Source of the DNA: Chara braunii
Taxonomy: Eukaryota > Streptophyta > Charophyceae > Charales > Characeae
Direction: 5' to 3'
Length of the DNA stretch: 49,158 bases
Assembly (NCBI GenBank): GCA_003427395.1
Contig: BFEA01000066.1
Location: 923,996 to 973,153 of the forward strand
Shown: piece by piece, positions 31,913 through 41,165 of the stretch
Numbering within the stretch: the stretch's first letter is position 1
Layout: the number at the start of each line of letters is the position of its first letter
Translations under genes and position numbers: made by a program
Notes under the pieces: model-generated
The model's input: the letters and a program-made list of their open reading frames with translations, nothing else
The model's database searches: none
Told to the model about the DNA's origin: nothing

Positions 31913-31985
31913 GGGTGTATAGCTTAGTTGGTAGAGCATTGTGCTTTTAACCTAATGGTCACACATTCAAATCCTGCAATACCCA
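31913..31985 (+). pseudogene. Degenerate mitochondrial tRNA-Lys(UUU), copy 1
   Basis: GGGTGTATAGCTTAGTTGG, then TAGAGCA, the anticodon loop CTTTTAA (anticodon 31946-31948) and the end ATACCCA follow plant mitochondrial trnK as I remember it. Acceptor and D stems still pair. The T stem is mostly unpaired and the anticodon stem has a mismatch, so it is a nuclear pseudogene of mitochondrial origin. Confidence 0.78.
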
Positions 31986-31988
31986 TAA

Positions 31989-32064
31989 CGATATGCTGGA
32001 ATTGGTAGGCATGCTTATACTCCGCTCATAACGGTGATATTGTGAGCTCAAATCCTACTAATCC
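31989..32064 (+). pseudogene. Degenerate mitochondrial tRNA-Ile(CAU)
   Basis: CCGCTCATAACGGTGATATT carries a CAT anticodon (32027-32029), and CAAATCCTACTAATCCTA forms the T-arm and acceptor side. Together these resemble plant mitochondrial trnI(CAU). The 5' part is divergent. It lies between the two tRNA-Lys copies. Confidence 0.65.
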
Positions 32065-32076
32065 TATCTGGATTCG

Positions 32077-32149
32077 GCGTGCATAACTTAGTTGGTAGAA
32101 CATTGGGCTTTTAACCTAATGGTCACACGTTCAAATCATGCCATACTTA
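32077..32149 (+). pseudogene. Degenerate mitochondrial tRNA-Lys(UUU), copy 2
   Basis: This is a second copy 165 bases after the first, with anticodon TTT at 32110-32112 and a well-paired anticodon stem (TTGGG with CCTAA). T stem and acceptor are damaged. CCTATCTGGATT precedes both copies, showing that a larger block was duplicated in tandem. Confidence 0.75.
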
Positions 32150-32223
32150 TATGATGCATGCTTATACTCCTTTCCAGCATTGAACTTGTATACATATTCC
32201 AAAAAGAAACAGCTATGGCGAAA

Positions 32224-32483
32224 TTGGATTAAGCACCACACTTTGCATGTGGCGGTGCTTCGTGCCTTGAAAGTAATAACAAGAATCGCAAGCCAAATAG
32301 CAGATTCTGCAGCAGCCACAGTTAATCTCCATACTCTTGAAGGAAAGAGCGGATTGGATTAAGCACCACACTTCGTATGTGGCGGTGCTTCGCGCCTTGA
32401 AAGTAATAACAAGAATAGCAAGCCAAATAGCAGATTCTGCAGCAGCCACAGTTAATCTTCATACTCTTAAAGGAAAGAGCGGA
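32224..32483 (-). pseudogene. nad4L: Tandem fragments of mitochondrial nad4L
   Basis: Two 130-bp copies (32224-32353 and 32354-32483) each encode, on the minus strand, TVAAAESAIWLAILVITFKA. This matches the C-terminal transmembrane segment of NADH dehydrogenase subunit 4L, where plants have AAESAIGLAI; the Gly-to-Trp change and the divergent end show decay. The subunit belongs to the proton-pumping arm of complex I. Only about 35 codons are present per copy, so these are pieces of mitochondrial DNA moved to the nucleus. They lie next to the mitochondrial tRNA copies, suggesting one transferred segment. Confidence 0.8.
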
Positions 32484-32580
32484 TCTCGCGTGACGCTGCC
32501 CACGCGACACCTCGCTCCCAATCAGACCCAGGTCGGTTTGGGCCAAGCCTCTCTTTTGCAGCCCCTGACTTTTGTTTCCA

Positions 32581-32720
32581 GTTTGGCGGCGAGTGTTCAA
32601 ACATCATTTTTCCTCGGTTCGTTTAATCGCGCCCTACTATCGTTTTGAGTCTGGCGGTGAGTGCGCAAATATTGTTTTTCCGCTTTTTTTTTTCTGAGTC
32701 TGGCAGCGACTGTCCGGGCC
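32581..32720. repeat. Three diverged units around GTCTGGCGGCGAGTG
   Basis: GTTTGGCGGCGAGTG (32581), GTCTGGCGGTGAGTG (32649) and GTCTGGCAGCGACTG (32698) each lead into similar sequence, some with T-rich stretches. This is probably an old tandem duplication. No gene is seen at 32484-33018. Confidence 0.6.
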
Positions 32721-33018
32721 GAGGTTGGTTCGGGCCTGTGTGAATGGAGTTTGGGTGGCGCGATTGTGCAACAATGATGTGGAACACTCAGGCGGAAGGC
32801 TGCTGTTGGCGGGGTCTTTTTTTACCACGGGTTTGTGGACTGCATCTACAAGTGTCACAGCATATATTTCCGTGTTCTAATGGAAGATTCATTTGATTTT
32901 GCTCATCCTATTAAGTAGCGTGAGGCCAGACGCGAGGTTGGAGACTTACCTGTTCTCTCTCCCTCTCTCTGTGTCTCTCTGTCTCTCACACACACACGCA
33001 CAAAACAAAAAAAGGCAG

Positions 33019-33212
33019 TGTGTATTTCCATGTCCTGGCGGAAGATTCATTCCAATTTTGCTCATCCTATCCATGGAAGTAGCCTCTCTATCTCTCTGCG
33101 CGCAGGCTGGAAAGCAGTGTATATTTCCATATTCTACTGGAAGATTCATTCCGATTTTGCTCATCCTGTCGATGGAAGTAGCCTCTCTCTATCTCTCTGC
33201 ATGCATGGCTGG

Positions 33213-33214
<2 letters not shown>
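33019..33214. repeat. Tandem repeat, 2 x 98 bp
   Basis: Units from 33019 and 33117 share TGGAAGATTCATTCC, TTTTGCTCATCCT and GGAAGTAGCCTCTCT. A partial third unit lies at about 32862-32915. Confidence 0.88.

Positions 33215-33215
<1 letters not shown>

Positions 33216-33277
<62 letters not shown>
33216..33277. repeat. (CT)n microsatellite
   Basis: About 30 CT units follow the 98-bp repeats directly. Confidence 0.97.
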
Positions 33278-33280
<3 letters not shown>

Positions 33281-33479
33281 GATGCAGTACAAGTGCAATG
33301 AACCTCTTAGTTCAACACCAGTGAGCACACATATTCACACCACATGCATGTATGAGATCACACGAAGTTCACACTGGAAACCAGAGAGATTAAGACCAGG
33401 TAGCGCAGCTTATGAATTCCAACAAGTTAATACAAGAGCAATAAAAGTTCCGAGTCACCAGTGCACATCAACACATGTC

Positions 33480-34339
33480 TAAGGTAACCAACAACCAACA
33501 TTAGCTCTCAGGTAAGTATCTCTTCCCTCCTTGCTCTTTCCTCTGATGTATCTCCCCTCCCTGGTGGTCTTCTCCCTAGCTATGTCCTCGCTATGTCTTC
33601 TCTCCCTACATGGGTGCACACACACTAATTTCTACTCAAAGATCTACTCTGAATACATCCACTGATATGCCTATTAACTATCTGAAGTCTACCACTAACA
33701 CTCTGCACTGTCGCAGCTATGGCTGGCTTCTCCCTGCCAGCGCAATCTTCTTCCTCCCTCTCTCTCTCTCTTAGCGCAGCACTCTAGCTTCAGCGCTTTG
33801 CCCCTCACTACAGCGCACAAGTGCACCAGCACTTCCACACTTCGTGCGAATGAGCAATCTCCCCGAATGGTAGGCTGGCCAGTCCTTTTGTAGTCTTGGA
33901 ATGCACTTCAACTCATGCCACCCTCTGCTTTCTGGGGCCTGACTGGGTTTCGGTACCACATCCCCACGACCTGTCTGCTTCTGAATGTCATGGCCTGGAA
34001 CCTTCCCGAATTGGTCTGCTGCTGCTTGGGCCTTTGAGTCGTGACTCTTCAATTTTGGCATATGGATTTGACTGTGGATTGTGACTCCTGCCTCTGGGAC
34101 ATGACTCTTGCCTGTGGAACTTGGCCTTTTACTCGTGGGATGTCTCTCTTCAATATGACTTTTCGTTATGAGACTTGACTTTTGCCCCTAAGATGTGACT
34201 GTTTGTTGGGTGCCTGTTGGACTGGACTGCTGAGGTTCCCGACTGTGACTTTTTTGAATTTGACGAACTTGGCCTCTCTTGACCAGGGCCTCTGACCCTG
34301 AGACCCGAATTTGGGGCCTGAATCGTGGAAGGCCTTTCA
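33480..34339 (-). mobile_element. Presumed 3' LTR of chromovirus G3
   Basis: In element orientation an LTR start TGAAAGGC at 34339 follows a polypurine tract, GGCCAGCGAGAG (34351-34340). G2 has the same arrangement (GGACGGCGGGAG then TGAAACGG). Internal 30-40-base units containing GTGACTC or GGACATGACTC repeat between 33960 and 34250. The outer end is not defined; 33480 is a guess. No gene is visible. Confidence 0.6.
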
Positions 34340-34384
34340 CTCTCGCTGGCCTAATTTCAAGGTCCTCCAAGAAAATTACCAATT

Positions 34385-35673
34385 TTATCTATCTACTATG
34401 TTAACTCCTCTCTTAGCTCTTTCATAATATGACACAATATGCGGTGCTGTTTCCATTAGTTCATCTCTCGTGAACCAGCGATCTTCTGTAGGTTCCTGAT
34501 AGGCAAATCTGACCTTATATTGTCGCTGTGGTCTACCCCTGCGTCCAGATCTGTAAACATCTTCCCCAACAATCCTATCCACATCATACTTACCATCCAT
34601 ATCAGGAGGAATCATAGATCTGCATGATCGAAATATGTCATTACTAACGCAAGGCAATAACTTTGAAGCGTGGAACACCGGATACGTGTGCATATGTGAA
34701 TCATAGATCTGCGTGATCGAAATATGTCATTACTAACGCAAGGCAAAAACTTTTAAGCGTGGAACACCGAATACGTGTGCATATGTGGAGGAATCTCAAC
34801 AACATAAGAAGGACCATCTACATCACCAATCACATCAAGAATCTGCCAGGGTCCTCGATAGGCGGGTAATAACTTCTGATAAATGCTCTCCTCAGGGAGA
34901 AACCTTTTTGACTTCACCCAGACTAGATCGCCTACAGCAAATTGTGAGGGTGTGCGGTGCTTGTTAGCCTGTTCTATCATCTGATGTTGTGCCTTACTAT
35001 GTTGTCTTTACCTTTTCCCAGGTCTTTTTTATATTGGACAACGAATTCCCTGGTTCTTGGCGGAAGTCTCTGTACTTGATCAGGATTTAGGCAGTCAATG
35101 GGTCTACGTGGGCGCCATCCAAGATGCAGTTCAGTCGGCGTTCTAGATGTAGCTAGATGCACAGAATTGTATAGGCATTGGCAACTTTTGGCAGATGTTC
35201 ATCCCGGTCAGTCTGATCTGGCCGGATGTGCATGCGCAACACTTGCTGCAGCAACTTGTTCATCTGCTCGGTCTGTCCATTTGTCTCCAGATGTCTACCT
35301 GAGTCAATTTAGAGCCGTATACGTTCATCAGGTGCTGCCATTGCTCACCTGTGAACCGCGAATCCCTGACACTTACAATAGTCAAGGGATGCCCAAAGTC
35401 CTTCACCCAATGATTAAAGAATTCCCTAATCACCAATTCACTTCTTGCTTCTCCAGGGAGTGGAACAAACACAGCAAACTTGCTAAACCGGTCTACTATC
35501 ACCATAACCTGACTTTTCCCATTTCTGCTCTTTGTCTTAGTGTCCATAAAGTCTATAGACACAGAATCCTGGGTCCCGACAGAATAGGTAGCGGTCTGAG
35601 TAATCCAAGGGGAGGTTGTGTGGAACTTTTGTTCCTTTGACACACCTGACAACTTTGCACATAGGAGATGCAA
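34385..35673 (-). pseudogene. G3 integrase and chromodomain, broken
   Basis: Frame 35673-35260 holds the integrase core start (VSIDFMDTKTKSRNGKSQVM, then VIVDRFSKFAVF) and SVRDSRFTG, where relatives have the second catalytic Asp (still present in VRDSRF). Frames 35162-34977 and 34980-34753 carry LATSRTPTELHLGW and FAVGDLVWVKSKRFLPEESI, the C-terminal domain. The 34693-34385 frame is the chromodomain: YDVDRIVGEDVYRSG, QYKVRFAYQE and DRWFTRDELMETAP. The linker between them is duplicated (34609-34697 and 34698-34786). Each boundary between frames is an indel, so no product is expected. Role and order match G2 and G6. Confidence 0.85.
34609..34786. repeat. Tandem duplication, 2 x 89 bp
   Basis: GAATCATAGATCTGC starts both copies, at 34609 and 34698, with six or so differences. 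It lies in the integrase-chromodomain linker of G3 and shifts its frame. Confidence 0.95.
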
Positions 35674-35843
35674 TCATACTTCATTCCTGGCCACGTGTAG
35701 GAGCGTAGGAGGTTAGCATATGTCTTTCTCCATCCGAAGTGCCCCTCGGTATCGTGGTTTTCCCCAAGTATTATGCGACAAATTTGTTCGTTGTTCGGAA
35801 CACATAGTCGGTTATGGACATCTGCCTTTCCAAACAGCGGTCC

Positions 35844-37583
35844 CTATGTTACTCTATAGCCTGGGACTTCGTGAGATGTCGTCTGCACCTTGCCAATCAA
35901 CTGGCTATAGTCTGGAGCACTTGCGTAGGCAGACTTAGTCTGTTCCTGCAGTTCAGTGCTTGCATCTAAGTATGTGACAATGGCACCGAACAAGTTAGCT
36001 CTTCTACTCAATGTGTTAGCGACAACATTGTACTTACCCTTTACTAGCTTTAATTCAAAGTCAAACTGATCAATCTCCCCAACCCACCTAGTCAGTTTAG
36101 GTGTCATTCGGGTCTGGGTTTTTAGCCAGCGAAGTGTCTCATGATCTGAGTAAACTTTAAAGTGGCATCCTAGCAGATAATACCACTAGTGATTCAATGC
36201 TTCCCTCAGAGCGAACAACTCTCTCTTATAGGTAGAAGCGGCGACCTTTTCGCTAGGCAGTCTACAGGACATGAATTCCACAGGTCTGTACCCATTCCCA
36301 TCTTGCTGGAGTACAACACCAATCCTGTATTGACTGGCGTCAGTGGTTATGAAAAAGGGTAGAGATGGATCCACAACTTTCAACACCGGGTAATTAATCA
36401 AACAATCTTTGAACGTTTGTAAGGACACAATGCAATCCTGATCTCATTTCCAGATAGTTTCTTTCTTTAACAATTTGCGCAATGGGCCAGCAATTATCGT
36501 AAAGTTCCGAACGAACTTGCAATAATCGTTGGCCAGACCAAGGCACGAGCGCAGTTCCTAACTTCTGGAAAAATTTCTAAAAAAGGACGTAACAATCAAG
36601 ACATCATTACTAGTCGACATAGGGGTGGTGGACATAAATGACCGAAGGATAATTTGATTATTAAACACAAATATTTTTACGACTTTCAACGTGTGGCGGT
36701 TAGGCCAATCTCTAATGGCTGGAATCTTAGCGTCTTCCGGTTTAATCCCATCGTCGTCTGCCATATGTCCCAAGTAAAGGACCTGACGCTTTGCACACTT
36801 GCAATTCTTCGGGTTAATCTTGAATTTCGCTTCTCGCAGTTTACTAAGCACAACTCGAAGGTGCTCCTCATGCTCACTCAGACTCTTACTAAAAATCAGT
36901 ACATCATCTAAATAAACAACAACAAACTTATCAAGCCAATCACGTAAGAGCTCATTCATACATTGCTGGAAAGTTGCAGGGGCATTTGTCAATCCAAACG
37001 ACATTACCACGAACTCGTAGTGGCCAAATCTAGTTCGAAAAGCCGTTTTATGTTGGTCTTCAAGCAATACCTCAATCTGATAGTTGCCCGATTTCAGATC
37101 AATCTTGGTGAAGTATTTGCAACCCTGAACTCTATCCAGGAGATCATCTATCCATGGTAATGGCTCAACATTCTTGCATTGAGTCCCCTACAGTCTATGC
37201 ACATACGCAGTTCGCCGCCCTTCTTTGGCACAAACAAGACTGGTGCACCGAACGGCGAGGAACTTGGTTTAATCCACCCCTTCTCAAGCAACTCATCCAA
37301 TTGCTTTCGCAGTTTATCCAACTCTTTTGGAGAGCCTATAGATAGGGCCCTTGGGAATCCGGCTACCGGGTTCTAGCTCTATCCGGTGCTTGGTTTCTCT
37401 CTCAACCACTCCACTTGGGGCCGCCTCTCCAACATCAGCGAACTCAACAAGCAACTTTTGCAGATTGGGGGGAATAGGTTCTTCCTCTTTCTTACTTTCA
37501 CTCACCGGGCGCACATATGCAACAAACACTTGGTCGGCGAGGTCATTCTTGACCACATGCCAGGCGAACGCGGGGACACTCAT
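35844..37583 (-). pseudogene. G3 reverse transcriptase and RNase H, broken
   Basis: Frame 37583-37314 is the end of the protease tether (DQVFVAYVRPVSES) and the RT entry ([20 protein letters not shown]). Frame 37067-36558 contains [15 protein letters not shown] (motif B), FVVVYLDDVLIFSKS (catalytic YLDD intact) and QVLYLGHMADDDGIKPED. It is then diverted into an AT-rich insert at 36686-36555. RNase H follows in 36428-36186 (FITTDASQYRIGVVL, TYKRELFALREALNH) and 36107-35844 (QFDFELKLVKGKYNVVANTL), with an in-frame stop between them. The Arg in ASQYRIG and Asn in VANTLS are further signs of decay. Confidence 0.86.
36555..36686. other. AT-rich insert of about 132 bp in G3 RT
   Basis: Aligning by eye with G6, the codons for DWP..RTL and ELRS are adjacent there but separated here by this stretch, which is much richer in A and T than the element. 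Its origin is unknown. I found no inverted ends or TSD. Confidence 0.65.
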
Positions 37584-37610
37584 GCAACAAAGGGATAGCT
37601 ATTCTCTACG

Positions 37611-37696
37611 CTTTGGTCTGTTTTTGCAAAGAAAAACACTCCTCCCGAAGTTACGGAGTCATTTTGCCGAGTTCCTTCAACATGGTTATCTCAAGC
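37611..37696 (-). pseudogene. Patch of organellar 23S/26S rRNA inside G3
   Basis: The plus strand reads CTCCCGAAGTTACGGAGTCA, then TTTTGCCGAGTTCCTTCAAC and ATGGTTATCTCAAGC. This is the reverse complement of a conserved stretch of large-subunit rRNA. The version with TTCAACATGGTT fits plant mitochondrial 26S better than plastid 23S, from memory. It interrupts the G3 protease-RT tether: gypsy sequence ending RLYHASGL resumes after it at about 37610. Only about 86 bases are present, so it is a fragment without function. The exact ends are uncertain by a few bases. Confidence 0.85.
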
Positions 37697-38557
37697 CAGA
37701 TGCATGATAAAGTCGAATTTTCTTCTTTCCACTCGTAGGACTAGGCAAACAACACTCACGCTCACCCAGTTTCACATCTGCATTGGCGGCCTCACCCCAG
37801 TCACTTCCTAGAATCATGTCAAAAGGGAGAATGTCCTCCACTAAGAGTGTCAGGGAGTGTACAACACGTTCCACCTTTCCCCATGCCTCCAACTGTAAGT
37901 ATGCCCTAACCCCTTCAACATAGTTATCAACCACCATTTCTTTGTTATCTGCTAGTTTACTTACGATGGGTTGTTCTAACTTTTGAACCTTAAGCCCTAA
38001 TCGCAACTTTTGCAAACCTTTCTTACTAATATAGATGCGTGTTGACCAATTGTCCACTAGCGCGCCAACTCTGACTCATGTAACTTCTCCGTCTGCGTTT
38101 ATTAACAGCCCTTTCGTTTTCTTCATTTCGGCCCAAGCGCGGCGACGAGTGATTAGTTCATCACCTATGCTTGCAGGGGAACCACCTAAAGAGGTTATGG
38201 CACAAACAACCTTTGGACAGTAAACTAGGTGGGGGCCATTTCTCGTCTCAGTCTCTACCATTGGGACCTCTGGATAGGAGTATGACAGTCTGCTTGCATC
38301 CATAGTCCCTGTAGAGGCAACCGAAACCTCTACTGGTTGTTCCCTTTTGGGTACCTATATTAAGGACAGAAGGGAACAGTGTGGTCGGGGTCATCACATT
38401 TGAAACATTGTTTGGCAGCCTTCCTTTCTTCCCAAACTTTTTCATCTATTACCATCTGTTCCGACGGTTTGCCTATCGGAATTCCAGGATGGGCTGGATA
38501 TAGCCGCCCATAATTACCTCTACCTCTATCCCATGTGGAGTTGCAGACTGTAGCCAC
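37686..38557 (-). pseudogene. G3 gag zinc knuckle and protease, broken
   Basis: Frame 38557-38360 carries the end of gag with the CCHC knuckle CFKCDDPDHTVPFC. Frame 38303-38076 and then 38057-37686 continue into the protease. The active-site region reads GALVDNWSTRIYIS, where relatives have D-S-G-A-T-R, so the catalytic motif is destroyed by substitutions. The downstream LPFDMILGSDWGEAAN motif of the fold is intact. The protease would have cut the polyprotein. The last codons, IRLYHASGL, run into the rRNA patch. Order and similarity to G2 and G6 make the assignment safe. Confidence 0.83.
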
Positions 38558-38663
38558 CGAGACACGCGTATCCCTGTACCGTCATACAAGGCAATGTCCG
38601 TCAAGCGGACGAGAGGTGCGCCACCATTTTGGCGGCGAGGAGATCGAGGAGCAAAGGCCTGCG

Positions 38664-39644
38664 CTACGGCTGAGTAAGTCGGCGCAGGTCCTGGAGAAGG
38701 GGGCGCAGCTGACTGTACGCCCGGGCGAATAGGGGAGCGGCGGGGGCAACAGCGCCAGGCTGCGAAGGAGTTGCGGTATAAAAGGTCACAACAACCGAGG
38801 GAGTAGGAAGGAGGTAGAATGGGGGTGGAAGGGGTGCAGGGCGGGGGAAGCGAGCCTGCATGGAAGGAAGAGTAGAGGAAGAAGGGGGTGCACCCGAAGG
38901 CGCGACCACCTGTGATGGTAGGGGTGGTTGAAGGCGTAAGAGGGCGAGGTTGGCCCGGATCTGGGCAAGCTCGGTCCCAAGACGACGGACATAGATCGAG
39001 CGAGGAGTAGGAGGAGGAGGAGTGGGGGAAGTAGACGCACGAGTGGCACGGGGAATCCCATAAGGGGGAGAGCCAGGTGGCGCTCCGGTCACGTGAAGGG
39101 AAGTGAGAAGCAGGGCACCCGGAAAGGCTGAGACCGCGGCAGAGGGTTGTGGTCTCGTGGCCGTGGTGACCGGAATCTTGGCGGGTGCGCCCGTAGAGTG
39201 AAGGAAGGCCTGACCCGTGGCGGCCGTCGTGCTAGGAGCGTGGACGGTCACCAGGATGGCCGGGTCGGGGGCAGCGGAGGAGGAAGCTCCGTCGTGGCCA
39301 CCATGTCGGAGGACGGGGGACCCGGACTGGGAGCCAGGGGAAGAGAGAGTGGGAAGAGGAAGGATGGGCAGAGTCCTGGAGTTGCTGCAGGCCGCCACCT
39401 GCGCCTGTAAGGGCGCAAGGAGGGAGGTGAGGAGGGTGTGCAGATCTCCCTGGGGCTGATGGCCCTGGTCCGCCGGCACGGGTATGGAGCCCGGTGCCGA
39501 GGTCGTCGCCGCGTCGGCGGCTTGTGACACGCCATCGGCCATGGGGAGGTGACGGGCTGGACTGGAGGGGGCCAAAGGAGGTCCACGTAAGCCGCGGTAG
39601 AAAGCGACGGGTGGTGCTAATGAGTCGAGCGCGGGCGCCCGCAA
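38664..39644 (-). pseudogene. Pro/Ala/Ser-rich gag-like region of element X4
   Basis: This is a minus-strand frame of 326 codons, with a natural ATG at 39541 (MADGVSQAADAATTSAPGS). It is dominated by Pro, Ala, Ser and Leu with no recognisable domain. It lies about 1 kb downstream of a primer-binding site and LTR on the same strand (40557-40877), so it is in the position of gag for that element, perhaps a disordered N-terminal part. Another frame continues past its end to about 38570 (DIALYDGTGIRVSRWLQSAT). GC-rich low complexity also keeps plus-strand frames open, so coding status is uncertain. X4 does not continue into G3: the LTR starts differ. Confidence 0.4.
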
Positions 39645-39707
39645 AAGGGGAAGGGTGGCTCGGGTCCAGGGTGCCCGAATGGAAAGGGGAAGTAGGGGGG
39701 TTAGGAG

Positions 39708-39882
39708 AACCCTAAACCCTAGAAAAACCCTAAGAAAACCCTAACCTGAGTTTGAGTGGTTGAGGTAGGGTACCGGTGACCTAATCAAGAAAATAAAATA
39801 GCAAGCATGGGAGGGAGGCGGAAGGAAAAATAAATAAACAGTGAAATTTCGAGAAAATAAATAAATAAATAAATAAATAATC
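39708..39882. repeat. Telomere-like CCCTAA cluster and (TAAA)n
   Basis: Four CCCTAA-type units occur within 39708-39746 (AACCCTAAACCCTAG, then AACCCTAAG and AACCCTAACC). At 39850-39882 there are about seven AAAT units. Both lie in the presumed leader of X4. Confidence 0.85.
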
Positions 39883-39907
39883 AAAATAATTAAAAAAATA
39901 AGCATGG

Positions 39908-40022
39908 TAACCGCGGACCCGGACACCGGACACTTCCGGACTGTTTCCCGGACCTGTGTCTGGACCAGTCCGGACTGTCCGGAGTTTCGGACATCATCGG
40001 ACACCGAATTGTCCGGACTGTG
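39908..40022. repeat. Cluster of TCCGGAC motifs
   Basis: GTCCGGACTGTCCGGAG, TTCCGGACTG and TTGTCCGGACTG, along with several CCGGACA or TCGGACA variants, crowd 115 bases. The palindrome GTCCGGAC could be a protein-binding repeat or simple diverged repeat. Confidence 0.7.
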
Positions 40023-40556
40023 TTGGCAGGGACAAGATGTCCAGAAAAAAAAAGAAAAAAAGGCGGGGAGGGAGCTCACCTGGTTCGCACTTCGTGCCCC
40101 CTATTTCCCGAACATCAACGATCAATCAATCAATCTCCACGAACATCCTATCCCCCATCTTTCCCTCTTCCCCCCTATTTCCCCGAGCCTCCCACCCACC
40201 CCCCCTATCTCCCAGAACCTCGTTCCTCCCACTGCGCGCCTTCCCCCTCTCTCCCCGAACGTCCTCTTCAACACAAGCATGCCGCACTACTGAACCATAC
40301 ACACACTATGGCCAGTGTGTTATGGCAGCAGCTGCGCATAGCCAGCAGCTGCCCAGATTCAAACCCTGGCAGCAGCATGCATCCCGGATCTTGATATAAC
40401 TAATCCGGGAGCGGGCAGGGCGGGGCAGCGCGCCAGCGTGGCCACGTGGCGCGTGCGTGTGCGGCGGCCTTGGCCTTGGTGCCAAAAAAAAACACTGTTA
40501 GGTTTTGCAAGATTTCCTGCTGTGCGGTGTGGTGGGTGGGAGCAGGGAACGTTCCC

Positions 40557-40568
40557 GCTCTGATACCA
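40557..40568 (-). other. Primer-binding site for initiator tRNA-Met (X4)
   Basis: TGGTATCAGAGC on the minus strand is complementary to the 3' end of plant initiator tRNA-Met, a common primer for plant LTR retrotransposons. It lies one base from the LTR end at 40570. Confidence 0.9.
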
Positions 40569-40569
40569 G

Positions 40570-40877
40570 TGTAGCGGACCCAGCACGTGTGGTGCTCCGC
40601 CTGGGATACAAATGGAGATGAAGGATGAGAGGAGCAAGATGGCACAGCGCAGCTTCCATGCGAGACTCCAACGCACGTACTCCAAGCTTCTGCGAATGCA
40701 GAATGATCCGAAATACAGACTCTGGCTGGGGTATACCCTAGTGGACTGACTGGACTCGACTGGACTGGCTGGTACCGACAGAGGTACCGGCCTGGACTGG
40801 ACTAGCCCGAATACAACACAGGCCTGTGAGAACAGGCCAAGGGGCTGGTCTCACAGGCCACCCAGAGGTCCGCTACA
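40570..40877 (-). mobile_element. 5' LTR of element X4 (308 bp)
   Basis: In element orientation the LTR starts TGTAGCGGACC at 40877 and ends GGTCCGCTACA at 40570, an 11-bp terminal inverted repeat with TG...CA ends. The primer-binding site follows. GGCCTGTGAGA and TCTCACAGGCC (40822-40860) can form a hairpin within it. No partner LTR is seen in the window. It abuts coding sequence of the plus-strand chromovirus G5, so X4 probably inserted there. Confidence 0.88.
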
Positions 40878-41165
40878 TCTTCCATGCCGAGTACTCAAAA
40901 GAATACCATGAATCACCTCCACAATTCGCTGACCACCCATATCCTAGACCTCCACCAATCACGCTACCTAACAGGCCTGAATTTGTGGTAGAATCTATCA
41001 TAGGACGAAGAACAACTCAAGTATCCGATCACCCAGAACCAATCACTAAATACAAAGTCAAATGGACTGGATACCCAGATGAAGAATTACTGAATACAAA
41101 GTCAAATGGGAACCCCTCGATAATCTCAAGAATGGCATGAAACTTGTTTGTGCCTATGATCGTGC
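40878..41165 (+). pseudogene. G5 integrase end and chromodomain, truncated
   Basis: The plus-strand frame through 41140 begins inside the integrase C-terminal region (FHAEYSKEYHESPP) directly at the X4 LTR. It continues to a chromodomain of the canonical type, EFVVESIIGRR then KYKVKWTGYPDEE. The sequence TACAAAGTCAAATGG occurs at 41051 and again at 41097; between the copies the normal continuation is disrupted. The rest (WEPLDNLKNGMKLVCAYD) resumes after the second copy in a different frame. The chromodomain would target integration to heterochromatin. Everything upstream, including the RT, is missing. It belongs to a family different from G2, G3 and G6, on the opposite strand. Confidence 0.83.

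Larger units (their letters stand above)
34340..38557 (-). mobile_element. Chromovirus (Ty3/gypsy) G3, heavily broken
   Basis: Gag zinc knuckle, protease, RT, RNase H, integrase and chromodomain follow on the minus strand with a polypurine tract at the end. It is related to G2 and G6. Beyond the usual stops it carries an organellar rRNA patch (37611-37696), an AT-rich insert (36555-36686) and an 89-bp tandem duplication (34609-34786). The upstream gag joins unrelated sequence near 38550. Confidence 0.87.

Noticed and set aside
31913-32149. Functional tRNA-Lys genes
   Set aside because: T stems do not pair, and the best match is a mitochondrial tRNA, so these are transferred fragments.
37611-37696. 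A real rRNA gene
   Set aside because: Only about 86 bases of the large-subunit rRNA are present, inside a dead retrotransposon.
39147-39715. Plus-strand Gly/Arg-rich frames
   Set aside because: They are GC-rich shadows of the minus-strand Pro/Ala-rich frame, with no start context or domain.
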